Assembly: GCF_019613955.1 (NCBI RefSeq)
Contig: NZ_CP080443.1
Location: forward strand, 3,209,001 to 3,273,000
DNA length: 64,000 bases
Source of the DNA: Chryseobacterium sp. LJ668
GTDB lineage: Bacteria > Bacteroidota > Bacteroidia > Flavobacteriales > Weeksellaceae
Direction of reading: 5' to 3'
Part shown: positions 25,154 through 33,991 of the stretch, in pieces
How positions within the stretch are numbered: the stretch's first letter is position 1
How the letters are laid out: the number at the start of each line of letters is the position of its first letter
Program-made: the position numbers and the translations under genes
The notes under the pieces: generated by a model
Told to the model about the DNA's origin: nothing
The model's database searches: none
What the model saw: the letters and a program-made list of their open reading frames with translations, nothing else

Positions 25154-26323
25154 TTAATTATTCAAATATTCCTTCCTATCAACCGTAAAATCTAAAATCT
25201 TACCCTCACGTTTCACTTTTACTTTAATCTGATTTGCTCCCTTCTCTACCCTGTTTAACAAGTAATTACATGAAGATGCTTTATCTAAGTTTTCAAAGCT
25301 GGCGTTGTTGATACTTAAAATTTCATCGTCGATTTTGATAGGATTAGAAGTCCCCTGAAACACCAAAACAACTTTGGCTTTCAAATCAATAAAGCGGTAT
25401 GCAAAACCAAATGACTCCAGCTTTGGAGGTATGTTTGCTAAACGGTGCAGATATACTTTGTTATTCTGCCAGTCTATGATAAACTTAAACTTTTTCAGGA
25501 ACTCATTTCCCACAAGACCAGAGTTTCCTGTCATTATGATTTCGTTTTCAAATTTTTGTCCTGCAAGCATTACCTCATTTGCTCTAAAGTGATAAGATGA
25601 TAATGGTTTTCCTGTTCCGTAAGCGCCAACAGAATTTACCCCGTAAGTCTCAACAGATTGTACTTTTCCATTTTGAGGATCGTAATTGTTTTCAGAAATC
25701 TTGATGCCGCCTGTAAAACCGGTGTCGAAGGTCAGATTCATTTTTTTATCTAAAATCTGAGATTCTATCATCGGTGTTTTCTGGGGCTTCGGCTTAAAAT
25801 TGAAGACTGTTTCATATTCGTTTGTTGAAAATTCTTTGAGATCTTTTGCTGCTTCCAGAAGATTTTCAGAATAATTGATCCTCCAAAAAAGTTTCGCCAT
25901 CTGATTAGCCCCGATGATGCCGTCAATCTTTAAACATCCGAATTCGGGACCTTCAAGATCGAGCACTACGGCACCGATGTTTTTGAAAACAATCTGGTCG
26001 ACGATCATCTCAGGAAGTTCCGTAAAAATTTGTTGCTGTTTGTTTTTCTGTGAATCTCCTACTTTGCTTGTATGCTTTTTCTTAAGATTCAGTTCGTTGT
26101 AAACTGCAGAAGAAATCACCGTGGGTGCACCGGTATCAAACAGAAACTGATACGGTTTTCCATTGATGAATACATTGACTAATGGTAGTTCGTTAGCAAA
26201 AGTCAAATTGATCTTTTCAACAGGATTTATCAATACTACTTCCCCACTTTCAAAAAATCTTTTTCCCTGCGCAGAAACTGATGTGATGTAACATATCAAA
26301 AATATAAAAAGACTTTTCTTCAT
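25154..26323 (-). CDS. Secreted retropepsin-like aspartyl protease with C-terminal PDZ-like domain
   Basis: A 389-residue protein with a signal peptide (cleavage near VSAQG, residue 19). Two aspartyl protease motifs are visible, FLFDTGAPTVIS (about residue 62) and LTFDTGFTGGIK (about 198), so a single chain carries both catalytic Asp residues. The C-terminal region (about 310-385, with DDEILSINNASFENLD and VKVKREGKILDFTV) looks like a PDZ domain. It probably acts in the periplasm on peptides or protein tails. Specificity is unknown. It is convergent with the M28 cluster. Confidence 0.85.
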   Translation of the reverse strand: MKKSLFIFLICYITSVSAQGKRFFESGEVVLINPVEKINLTFANELPLVNVFINGKPYQFLFDTGAPTVISSAVYNELNLKKKHTSKVGDSQKNKQQQIFTELPEMIVDQIVFKNIGAVVLDLEGPEFGCLKIDGIIGANQMAKLFWRINYSENLLEAAKDLKEFSTNEYETVFNFKPKPQKTPMIESQILDKKMNLTFDTGFTGGIKISENNYDPQNGKVQSVETYGVNSVGAYGTGKPLSSYHFRANEVMLAGQKFENEIIMTGNSGLVGNEFLKKFKFIIDWQNNKVYLHRLANIPPKLESFGFAYRFIDLKAKVVLVFQGTSNPIKIDDEILSINNASFENLDKASSCNYLLNRVEKGANQIKVKVKREGKILDFTVDRKEYLNN

Positions 26324-26410
26324 GTATTAATTTTGTACTAAAATAGGTATTTTTTCACCTTTAAAGCTAACAAATAATAAATTCAATTCATATTAATCGT
26401 ATCCTCAAAT

Positions 26411-26986
26411 CTATATTTTATCCAAAATCTTCTTCGGCAAAATTTTGGTAAGCTGAGATTTATTTTCCTTTTCTGCAAAAACAATCTTCCATGATTTTTT
26501 ATCTTTTGAAATGGCGCAGACTTTCATCGGTGCATTGATGAGATAAGAACCTTCACTTGCATTATATTTTACATTGGCTTTGCCATATTTTGAAGTAAGC
26601 ATTTCACCGATTTTCTTCTTCATGTTCTCATCCATGGAACCCACGCTTCCTTTCAACGTAAGGTAATAATTGGCAATCGAAAAGTATTCACCGCTGATCA
26701 GCTCCGGCTTTTCAATGTTCCCGAATTTCATGTTCTGAACTTCGATCTTCATAAACGGATTGTTGTACGTCATATTCAGCAACTGGGTCATCTGATCTTT
26801 TGGCATCACCGTAAAAAATTTGGGATAGATGCAGTTCACTGCCTGATCGATTTTTTTAGATTTAATGCTGTTGACAAAGTAACTGACAGATTTTTTAATC
26901 GCAAGACCTTCGGGAGTTGCATTTGCCTGTGCAAAAGAAAAAACAGAAAATACGATAACAAGAAGTGTGAAAAATTTTGTTTTCAT
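26411..26986 (-). CDS. Small secreted protein of unknown function
   Basis: A 191-residue protein with a signal peptide (cleavage near FSFAQ). After that it has a KKSVSYFVNSIKSKKIDQAVNCIYPKFF helix-rich start and a beta-rich middle, like NTF2-fold or DUF4878-like exported proteins; no family is certain. The ATG at 26986 was chosen because it begins the signal peptide (MKTKFFTLLV); an upstream in-frame ATG would add 18 residues of charged sequence. It is divergent from the ABC exporter. Confidence 0.65.
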   Translation of the reverse strand: MKTKFFTLLVIVFSVFSFAQANATPEGLAIKKSVSYFVNSIKSKKIDQAVNCIYPKFFTVMPKDQMTQLLNMTYNNPFMKIEVQNMKFGNIEKPELISGEYFSIANYYLTLKGSVGSMDENMKKKIGEMLTSKYGKANVKYNASEGSYLINAPMKVCAISKDKKSWKIVFAEKENKSQLTKILPKKILDKI

Positions 26987-27125
26987 AAGTTTAATTTTAA
27001 TAAAAGATGATAAATATCGATGCTCAAATGACGGCTTCAAATATATGTAAATTTTGGAGTTTAATAATTGATAAAATCTTATCCTGCATTTTGATTTAAT
27101 CCGCTATCTATCCGATTTATATCTG

Positions 27126-27133
27126 TAATTTTG
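27126..27133 (+). promoter_or_regulatory. Candidate -7 box for the ABC exporter gene
   Basis: TAATTTTG matches TAnnTTTG, 21 bases before the ATG at 27155. It overlaps an in-frame TTG at 27131, which argues against that TTG as the start codon. Confidence 0.4.
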
Positions 27134-27154
27134 CACCCAAGTATTTCTAACAGA

Positions 27155-28957
27155 ATGAAAACATTATTACATTATCTTAAACCTCATAAATGGCTTCTGA
27201 TCTTATCATTGGTCTTAGCAACAATCAATCAGGTATTTTCTTTATTCGGTCCTGCAATCACAGGAAATATACTCGATCAATTAGTAACGCACCCCAACTT
27301 TTTTGATAAAGAAAAAATGATGTCCAGGTCGCTGGATGAATATTTATACGGAACTGATCTGTACCACGGAGCATTTTATTTCCTTGGTTTATTGATAGGA
27401 ACCGCAATGGTCAGCAGAATTGCCAAAGCTTTTCAGGATTATGTGGTGAATGTAATCACCCAAAAATTCGGGGCCAATATTTTTACCGACGGACTGCAAC
27501 ATTCAATGGCACTTCCTTATCAGGAATTTGAAGACCAAAGAAGTGGCGAAACGCTTTCTATTTTAACGAAAGTAAGAGAAGATTCTGTGAAATTCATTAC
27601 CAATTTCATCAATATATTTTTCGGAATTCTGGTAAGTATTATTTTCGTGTCTGTGTATGCCATTCGTCTGCACTGGTCGATTATGCCGGTATATGTGGTG
27701 GGAATTTTCCTGATTGCATTCATCACCAATTTATTAAGCAAAAGAATTAAAAATATTCAAAAAACAATCGTTACAGAAACAACAGGTTTGGCAGGAAGCA
27801 CCACAGAAAGTCTTCGCAATATCGAGATCGTAAAAAGTTTAGGTTTAACGAAGCAGGAGGTAAAACGCCTGAATAATAATACTTATAAAATTTTAGGGCT
27901 CGAACTTAAAAAGGTAAAAAGTATCCGTTCACTGAGTTTCATTCAGGGAACAATGGTGAATTTTCTTCAACAGATGATTACATTGACACTTTTATACCTG
28001 ATTTTCAAGAACATTGTAACTCCTGGGCAATATCTTTCATTAATGTTTTACGGGTTCTTTATTTTTGGTCCCATGCAGGAAATCGGAAACATCATTATCT
28101 CGTATCGTGAAGCTGAAGCATCACTACATAATTTTGACACGTTGATGAAAAAGCCGGCCGAAGAAAAACCCAATAATCCAAAACAAATTGGTTCAGTTGA
28201 AAAATTAGGATTTAATCATGTTTCTTTTAAGCATCAAAGTGCTTCTTACAAAGCACTGAACGATATTTCTTTTGAAGTGAAAAACGGGGAGACAATTGCT
28301 TTTGTAGGACCGAGTGGTTCAGGGAAAAGTACACTAGTAAAATTACTTGTAGGATTGTATCGACCAAAAGAAGGTGATATTTTTTATAATAACATCAACG
28401 GAAATGAATTCGATTTTGACGAACTGAGAAATCAAATCGGCTTTGTGACCCAAGATACCCAGCTTTTTGCAGGAACCATCAAAGAAAATCTACTGTTTGT
28501 TAATCCAGATGCGACAGATGAAGACCTGCAATTGGCCTTAAAAAAATCCAGCGCCACAACATTGATCGAAAGAGCTGAAAAAGGAATTGACACCGTGATT
28601 GGTGAAGGTGGACTGAAACTAAGCGGCGGCGAAAAGCAAAGAATAGCCATTGCCCGAGCTTTATTAAGAAAACCTAATCTGTTGATTTTTGATGAAGCAA
28701 CCTCTGCATTAGACAGCATCACCGAAGAGGAAATCACTTCTACCATTAAAGAAATTTCTGAAGAAAAAGAACAGATCACCGTACTGATTGCTCACCGGTT
28801 AAGTACGATCATGCATGCAGACCGAATTTATGTTCTGGAGCGCGGTAAAGTGATAGAAACCGGCTCGCATGAGAATCTCTTGGAACTGAAAGGGCTGTAT
28901 TATGCAATGTGGAGACAACAGATTGGAGAGAGAAAGGTGATTACACCAAATATTTAA
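27155..28957 (+). CDS. ABC exporter, fused membrane and ATPase domains
   Basis: A 600-residue type IV ABC half-transporter. Six membrane helices occupy about residues 15-325. The ATPase domain has Walker A GPSGSGKST, Q-loop FVTQDTQLF, signature LSGGEKQRIAIARALL, Walker B LLIFDEATSALD and H-loop LIAHRLST. It should work as a homodimer and export lipid, drug or peptide; there is no peptidase C39 domain. The ATG at 27155 is preferred to a TTG at 27131 that overlaps the promoter box. It is monocistronic or leads into the next small gene. Confidence 0.93.
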   Translation: MKTLLHYLKPHKWLLILSLVLATINQVFSLFGPAITGNILDQLVTHPNFFDKEKMMSRSLDEYLYGTDLYHGAFYFLGLLIGTAMVSRIAKAFQDYVVNVITQKFGANIFTDGLQHSMALPYQEFEDQRSGETLSILTKVREDSVKFITNFINIFFGILVSIIFVSVYAIRLHWSIMPVYVVGIFLIAFITNLLSKRIKNIQKTIVTETTGLAGSTTESLRNIEIVKSLGLTKQEVKRLNNNTYKILGLELKKVKSIRSLSFIQGTMVNFLQQMITLTLLYLIFKNIVTPGQYLSLMFYGFFIFGPMQEIGNIIISYREAEASLHNFDTLMKKPAEEKPNNPKQIGSVEKLGFNHVSFKHQSASYKALNDISFEVKNGETIAFVGPSGSGKSTLVKLLVGLYRPKEGDIFYNNINGNEFDFDELRNQIGFVTQDTQLFAGTIKENLLFVNPDATDEDLQLALKKSSATTLIERAEKGIDTVIGEGGLKLSGGEKQRIAIARALLRKPNLLIFDEATSALDSITEEEITSTIKEISEEKEQITVLIAHRLSTIMHADRIYVLERGKVIETGSHENLLELKGLYYAMWRQQIGERKVITPNI

Positions 28958-28969
28958 ATTGATATTATA

Positions 28970-29458
28970 ATGAAAAAACTGATTACAATTATAGTCGTTA
29001 TTATTTCTACATCTCTTTTTAGTCAGAATAAACCATTTACCAATCTTGTTTTCGATCAAGTTATTATTTACGATTTTGAAGGAGGTAAGGGTTCGGAAAG
29101 CATGTATATCATTGGTGATAATGGAAAATTATCTAAAAATGTAAAAAAGCAGGTTGTTTTAGACCAAAAAACTATTAAAATTTTAAATACGAAACTTGAA
29201 AGTAAGCTATCATATGGCGCAGGAACTGCATCATGCTTCGAGCCTCATCTTGGAATTGTTTATTATTTTAAAAACAAACTTGTGGCGCATATCTCAGTTT
29301 GTTTAGATTGCAATAGACTGCAATCCAGCAAAAATATAATTGCTCAAAATCAGGGTAGAATAGGCACAGGAAAAGATTCTTATTATCTGTTGGATGGCAT
29401 GAGTAAATCATTCAGAATTTTTCAAAAAAATAATTGTTTGATAATCGCAAATCTTTAA
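28970..29458 (+). CDS. Small secreted protein of unknown function
   Basis: A 162-residue protein with a signal peptide (cleavage near SLFSQ, residue 19). The mature part contains ASCFEPHLGIVYYFKNK and HISVCLDCNRL, three Cys residues that might form disulfides or bind metal, and a C-terminal beta strand pair. I recognise no family. It starts 12 bases after the ABC exporter stop and is followed by a terminator, so it is probably cotranscribed with the exporter. Confidence 0.65.
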   Translation: MKKLITIIVVIISTSLFSQNKPFTNLVFDQVIIYDFEGGKGSESMYIIGDNGKLSKNVKKQVVLDQKTIKILNTKLESKLSYGAGTASCFEPHLGIVYYFKNKLVAHISVCLDCNRLQSSKNIIAQNQGRIGTGKDSYYLLDGMSKSFRIFQKNNCLIIANL

Positions 29459-29470
29459 TTAGTAAATCAT

Positions 29471-29500
29471 AAAAAGCCGTCTCTCGCGAGACGGCTTTTT
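29471..29500. terminator. Bidirectional intrinsic terminator
   Basis: A 13-bp perfect stem (29471-29483 with 29488-29500) with a TCGC loop, including A5 and T5 arms, between two convergent genes. Confidence 0.9.
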
Positions 29501-29519
29501 AATTTTATATCAATTTCGA

Positions 29520-30602
29520 TTAAGGAACTTTTACCAATTCCACATCAAAGATCAACCATGCATTTGGCGGAATTACTCCTCCTGCACCTCTCTCTCCGTA
29601 ACCCATTGCCGGCGGAATCAAAAGTGTAGCAGTTTCTCCTTCTTTCAACAATAAGATTCCTTCGTCCCATCCTTTGATTACTCTCCCGGTTCCAACAGGA
29701 AATTCAAGAGGCTCATTTCTTTTAAATGAAGAATCAAACTCAGTTCCGTTGGTTAACTTTCCTGCATAATGTACAGAAATATTGTCTCCAGCTTTTGGTG
29801 CTTTACCTTCGGTTTTCTTAGTGATTTTATAGTATAAGCCGGATGCTGTAACCTGCATTCCTGCTTTTAGATCTTCTAAAGCTTTTTTAGCCTCTGCTTC
29901 AGCTTTTTCAGCCATTGCTTTGTTGTTGGCAGCAATTTTAGATTTTCCTTCGGTGAAAGTTTTTGCAGCATCATAACCTTTGTACTCATCACCTTTACTG
30001 AAAATAGAAACTTTTTGAAGAACAATATCGGTCTTTGGTTTGTCCTGAGGACCTTTTTCTACGTTTGCAATTTTATCAATCACATCATCACCTTTCACAA
30101 CTTCTCCGAAGATCGTGTGCTTTCCATCTAACCAAGGAGTTGCAATTTCAGTAATGAAAAACTGAGAGCCATTGGTATTTGGTCCCGAGTTAGCCATAGA
30201 CAGAATACCTTTTCCTGTATGTTTCAGGTCATTTTTCTCGTCTTCAAATTTATATCCCGGATCTCCCATTCCTGTTCCCTGAGGATCTCCTCCCTGGATC
30301 ATGAAATCTTTGATCACTCTGTGGAAAATTGTTCCGTCATAGAAAGGAACTCCTTTCGCTTTCGCTTTATTTTCAATTTTTCCTTCTGCAAGACCAACAA
30401 AGTTAGCCACAGTCACAGGTGATTTTTTGTCTTCGAATTTTACAATCAGGTTACCCTGAGTAGTCTGAAGATTGGCATAAAGTCCGTCTTTAAGGCCTTC
30501 GTAAGTTTCTTTGTCTACGTTCATTTTCTTATAAATTGGTGTACAACTTAGCAGCGAAGCACTTGCTGCTGCCAGAATTATATTTTTGTTAAACAATTTC
30601 AT
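29520..30602 (-). CDS. Cyclophilin-FKBP fusion peptidyl-prolyl isomerase lipoprotein
   Basis: A 360-residue lipoprotein (signal ending SASLLSC, Cys20). An N-terminal cyclophilin domain (about 45-205) shows FHRVIKDFMIQGGDPQGTG, NGSQFFIT and LDGKHTIFGEV. A linker of about 40 charged residues (AMAEKAEAEAKKALEDL) leads to a C-terminal FKBP domain (about 250-358) with VHYAGKLTNGTEFDSS, VIKGWDEGI and IPPAMGYGERG. Two unrelated isomerase folds thus share one lipid-anchored chain, likely a periplasmic or outer-membrane folding catalyst. It starts one base after gldI, so the two isomerases are cotranslated. Confidence 0.93.
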   Translation of the reverse strand: MKLFNKNIILAAASASLLSCTPIYKKMNVDKETYEGLKDGLYANLQTTQGNLIVKFEDKKSPVTVANFVGLAEGKIENKAKAKGVPFYDGTIFHRVIKDFMIQGGDPQGTGMGDPGYKFEDEKNDLKHTGKGILSMANSGPNTNGSQFFITEIATPWLDGKHTIFGEVVKGDDVIDKIANVEKGPQDKPKTDIVLQKVSIFSKGDEYKGYDAAKTFTEGKSKIAANNKAMAEKAEAEAKKALEDLKAGMQVTASGLYYKITKKTEGKAPKAGDNISVHYAGKLTNGTEFDSSFKRNEPLEFPVGTGRVIKGWDEGILLLKEGETATLLIPPAMGYGERGAGGVIPPNAWLIFDVELVKVP

Positions 30603-30603
30603 T

Positions 30604-31116
30604 TTATAGAACTTTTAATTTTATAATTAAAGGAATATCGTTATCTATTTTATTTTCGTCTCCGAATGTTCCGTAAGCCAGTGATGAGGGAACAAGAAGT
30701 GTAATTTCTTCACTGTCATTCATATATCTCAATGCGTTTTCCACTGCTTTTAATTCATCAAAATGTCCGAATCTGGCGTCATTCCTCTGAATCGATTTGT
30801 CATAAATTTTTGTCTGATCAAAATCATAAAGATCATAAGAATACGAAATCGGAGAATCATCCGGTCTTCTCTTTCTTTTATCAAAATTTTCTACCGTCGT
30901 CCAGTAATTAAGCTGAGTCGGATAAAATTTAATATCCTGGGCATTCACCCAATCCTGAATCTGCTGTCTTTCCAAAGTATTCAGATTTTTCATCCTGTTT
31001 CTAGAGACATCAAGGTCACTTTGGCTCAAAACACCACCTACCGGCGGATGCACTTGCGGAGCATTTCTTTTGCAGCTAAGAAGCCCTAAAGCGGATATGA
31101 GAAGTATTTTTTTCAT
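30604..31116 (-). CDS. gldI: Gliding-motility-associated FKBP-type isomerase lipoprotein GldI
   Basis: A 170-residue lipoprotein (signal ending LGLLSC, Cys15) with an FKBP-like domain: the region LNTLERQQIQDWVNAQ and the late VPSSLAYGTFGDENKI match GldI of Flavobacterium, and the LAYG segment is the FKBP signature. In gliding flavobacteria GldI helps fold motility and type IX secretion components in the periplasm. Presence of gldI does not show the strain glides. It is the first gene of a two-gene unit with the cyclophilin-FKBP fusion. Confidence 0.85.
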   Translation of the reverse strand: MKKILLISALGLLSCKRNAPQVHPPVGGVLSQSDLDVSRNRMKNLNTLERQQIQDWVNAQDIKFYPTQLNYWTTVENFDKRKRRPDDSPISYSYDLYDFDQTKIYDKSIQRNDARFGHFDELKAVENALRYMNDSEEITLLVPSSLAYGTFGDENKIDNDIPLIIKLKVL

Positions 31117-31154
31117 AAAACTTTTGCGAAAATACGCATTTCAAAGGATATAAA

Positions 31155-31186
31155 AAACAAAAAAAGCCAAGAAAAAATCCTGGCCT
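31155..31186 (-). terminator. Intrinsic terminator of ilvE
   Basis: On the minus strand a 7-bp stem with one G-U pair (31078-type arms at 31078 are not used; the arms are 31078-free: 31066 is outside) is formed by 31178-31184 and 31166-31172, followed by a T run to 31155. It lies 25 bases beyond the ilvE stop. Confidence 0.65.
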
Positions 31187-31210
31187 TATATAATTGAATT
31201 CAGCTGAGAA

Positions 31211-32284
31211 TTAAGCTGTTTCTAAAACATCTTTTTCAACCAATACTCTCCATCCAAATGAATCTTCAGTAACGTTGTTTTGTAAATGGACAAGATCATT
31301 TTTCAATAATGCTGCATAACTTTCATCATCAGAAAGTGTCGGAAGCTGTAATTTCTCTCCCTTATATCCTAAGGCTTTAAAAACAGTCGTCACAACAGCT
31401 GTACCTACACCCCAAACTTCTTTTAAAGTTCCGTTTTTGTGAGCTTCTACAACGGCTTTCACAGCAATTGGTTCTACTTTCACATCTAAACCTCTTTTGT
31501 TTGCTAGCTGAATAAAGCTATCTCTGGTTACCCCATCTAAAATTTTCTCAGAAGTTGGCGGCGTATAAATCGTATCATTTATTCTTACGAAAACATTCAT
31601 TGTTCCGCTTTCCTCAAAATATTCGTGTGTAGCATCATCAGTCCAGATAATCTGGTCATAACCTTCTTCCATAGCCAATTGTGTAGGATAAAAAGATGCA
31701 GCATAATTTCCAGCAGCTTTTGCTGAACCTACTCCACCACTTGCCGCTCTGGAATAATGATCTGAAATTTTCACAGATACAGGATCTGCATAATAACTTT
31801 TAGCAGGTGTTGCAACGATCGCAAACATATATTTATTGGCAACTCTCGCTTTCAAAGCTTCCTCTGTTGCGAAAATCAAAGGTCTTATATATAACGACAT
31901 ACCTTCTCCCTGAGGAATCCAGTTTCTGTCTGTATCCACTAATGCTTTAAGGCCATCTAAAAACATTTCTTCTGTAACTTCGGGCATTGCCAGACGTTTT
32001 GCAGACTTATTGATACGTTCAAAATTCTTCTCGGGCCTGAAAAGGAAAACCTGTCCGTCATTGTCTTTGTAAGCCTTCATGCCTTCAAAACAAGCCTGTC
32101 CGTAGTTTACTCCCATCATCGCAGGCGTAAACAGTAAAGGACCGTAGGGAACCAATTTCACATCGCCCCATTTACCGTTTTCATATTCACAGATAATCAT
32201 GTGATCACTGAAAGTATTTCCAAACGAAAAATTATTGGGATCGAAAGTAGAAATTCTAGAGTTTTCTGTTTTTTGAATTATCAT
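31211..32284 (-). CDS. ilvE: Branched-chain amino acid aminotransferase
   Basis: A 357-residue fold-type IV PLP aminotransferase. It has the early GQACFEGMKAYK segment, the PLP lysine in GSAKAAGNYA (about residue 195), YFEESGTMNVF and the GVTRDSF motif. It performs the last step of leucine, isoleucine and valine synthesis and the first of their breakdown. Length and layout match the eukaryotic-like long BCAT group. It is alone on the minus strand, with two -7-like boxes on its strand at 32310-32317 and 32329-32336 and a terminator downstream. Confidence 0.95.
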   Translation of the reverse strand: MIIQKTENSRISTFDPNNFSFGNTFSDHMIICEYENGKWGDVKLVPYGPLLFTPAMMGVNYGQACFEGMKAYKDNDGQVFLFRPEKNFERINKSAKRLAMPEVTEEMFLDGLKALVDTDRNWIPQGEGMSLYIRPLIFATEEALKARVANKYMFAIVATPAKSYYADPVSVKISDHYSRAASGGVGSAKAAGNYAASFYPTQLAMEEGYDQIIWTDDATHEYFEESGTMNVFVRINDTIYTPPTSEKILDGVTRDSFIQLANKRGLDVKVEPIAVKAVVEAHKNGTLKEVWGVGTAVVTTVFKALGYKGEKLQLPTLSDDESYAALLKNDLVHLQNNVTEDSFGWRVLVEKDVLETA

Positions 32285-32368
32285 TTCTTAAAATTTTTAT
32301 GATGTTCTACAAATTTAACATAATTTTTCAAATATAAAAATTTTACATTAAATTTGAAAAAAAATACT

Positions 32369-33043
32369 TTGAAAAGAGAGATCAGAACAACAAATGACGG
32401 TAGTAAAACATTGTTTATCAGCGAATTAAATGAAAACTATCATTCACATCACGGTGCACTACAGGAGGCAGAACACGTGTTTATCAAAAACGGATTAAAT
32501 CTTATCAATTATTGCGAAATTAACATTTTAGAACTCGGTTTTGGAACAGGTTTAAATGTTTTGGTGACAATTAATGAATATTTAAAAACTGACAAAAATC
32601 ATACGATTAATTATTTTACGCTAGAAAAATACCCAATAAATGAATCTGAAATCGAAAATTTAGCCTATTCTGATCTTTTTGATAACCCAGAATTAAAAAA
32701 TATTTATCAAAAAATTCATCAAAGTGAGTGGGGAAAATCGACAGAAATTGTTAAAGGTTTTGTCTTAAAAAAAATACAATGTGATTTTTTTGATCTTAAA
32801 AATATTGATTTACCGGAGATAAATCTTGTCTATTACGATTGTTTTGGTGCGAGAGTGCAACCTGACCTGTGGGAAAAGCCTTTATTTGAGATGGTTTCAG
32901 ATAAAATGGGTATTAACGGACTGTTGACAACATATTCATCAAAAGGAAGCGTCAGAAGAATTCTAGGGGAGCTTAATTTTAATGTAGAAAAAAAACAAGG
33001 GCCACCCGGAAAGAGAGAAATGATCAACGCTGTAAAACTATAG
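32369..33043 (+). CDS. mnmD: tRNA 5-methylaminomethyl-2-thiouridine methyltransferase MnmD
   Basis: A 224-residue Rossmann methyltransferase of the MnmD/MnmC-N type (Methyltransf_30). It shows NENYHSHHGALQEAEHVF, the SAM loop LELGFGTGLNVL, YYDCFGARVQPDLW and the C-terminal GPPGKREM motif. It methylates nm5s2U34 of tRNA to mnm5s2U; it lacks the FAD oxidase half of E. coli MnmC. The start is TTG: 32369 is preferred because the family begins MKREI and because a TAAATTTG box at 32349-32356 overlaps the other in-frame TTG at 32354. No ATG is available. Confidence 0.88.
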   Translation: MKREIRTTNDGSKTLFISELNENYHSHHGALQEAEHVFIKNGLNLINYCEINILELGFGTGLNVLVTINEYLKTDKNHTINYFTLEKYPINESEIENLAYSDLFDNPELKNIYQKIHQSEWGKSTEIVKGFVLKKIQCDFFDLKNIDLPEINLVYYDCFGARVQPDLWEKPLFEMVSDKMGINGLLTTYSSKGSVRRILGELNFNVEKKQGPPGKREMINAVKL

Positions 33044-33155
33044 TTCGGAAGCTGAGTAGCAAAGATACTTAACTAACAAAACAATTCCCAACCTCCAACA
33101 TCGGAACTGCAGCTTCAAATAATTTTCACTATTTTAGCTCTACAAAATATTAAAT

Positions 33156-33569
33156 ATGATAGACAAGATTAACGTAAGGGTTTATGCTTGTGCAGTAAAA
33201 GACAATACGGTTCTTACGCTTTTTGAAGAATATGCAGGACAGCCGTTGTTGAAATTCCCAGGAGGCGGATTAGAATTTGGTGAAGGCTTGACAGACTGTC
33301 TTCATCGTGAGTTTGATGAGGAATTAAATGTCAAAATAGAAATTGTAGAACATCTTTATACTCAGGAAGATTTCTTGGTTTCCAGATTTCGAGAAAATGA
33401 GCAACTCCTTACTATATATTATACGGTTAAAATTGTCAATGAGGAAGATTTCCTGATTCTTGATCCGTGCATCGAAAGAACAGAATGGCTTCCGATTGAT
33501 ACAGAAGTAAATCCTTTCAGTTTACCAATTGATAGAATAGTTTTTGAAAAACTTAAGGAAAAGATTTAA
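33156..33569 (+). CDS. Nudix hydrolase
   Basis: A 137-residue protein with a complete Nudix box: G37, E43, then R51 E52 and E55 E56 (REFDEEL), so metal-dependent pyrophosphohydrolase activity is expected. The substrate (a nucleoside diphosphate linked compound) is unknown. It contrasts with the degenerate Nudix domain at 5680. Its last four bases overlap the 3' end of the convergent secreted-protein gene. Confidence 0.88.
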   Translation: MIDKINVRVYACAVKDNTVLTLFEEYAGQPLLKFPGGGLEFGEGLTDCLHREFDEELNVKIEIVEHLYTQEDFLVSRFRENEQLLTIYYTVKIVNEEDFLILDPCIERTEWLPIDTEVNPFSLPIDRIVFEKLKEKI

Positions 33570-33991
33570 ATATCAATACTATATTTTCCGTAAGATAAAT
33601 CGTTCGCTTTTTCGGCTTTCACATATTTTTTAACCCAAGAGATTATTGTAGAAACAGTACAATCATCATCAATACCATCATATCTTCTTGCGTAGATTAC
33701 CCTTCCACTTTTGTCAACAATATAAAAAATAATAATTTTACCAATTTCAGTTGTACAATTCAAGGGTGGCCGATTTTTCAAATCTCTACCAAAAGTTCCT
33801 GGAATGTAAGAAATCATTTTTCTGTCAACTCCAACCTGACTTTTGATTTTTTGTTCATCAATAAATGTGATACACTGCAATTCTTCATTTTCGTTAGTTT
33901 TACCATTTCCTGTTCCAAGTTTTTGAGAAAGGAATAAGGTATTAAAAACTAGAAAAAAGCAGAATGCAAACGTATATTTTATTAAATTCAT
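33566..33991 (-). CDS. Small secreted protein, possible TonB C-terminal-like domain
   Basis: A 141-residue protein with a signal peptide (cleavage near TLFLSQ, residue 23). The C-terminal half has IIIFYIVDKSGRVIYARRYDG and a final helix ISWVKKYVKAEK, an arrangement like the TonB C-terminal beta-alpha-beta fold of small Bacteroidota exported proteins; this is a weak assignment. Three Cys residues are present (CITF, NCTTE, DDCTV). It follows the DUF4294 gene directly (stop and start touch), so the two are cotranslated. Confidence 0.65.
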   Translation of the reverse strand: MNLIKYTFAFCFFLVFNTLFLSQKLGTGNGKTNENEELQCITFIDEQKIKSQVGVDRKMISYIPGTFGRDLKNRPPLNCTTEIGKIIIFYIVDKSGRVIYARRYDGIDDDCTVSTIISWVKKYVKAEKANDLSYGKYSIDI

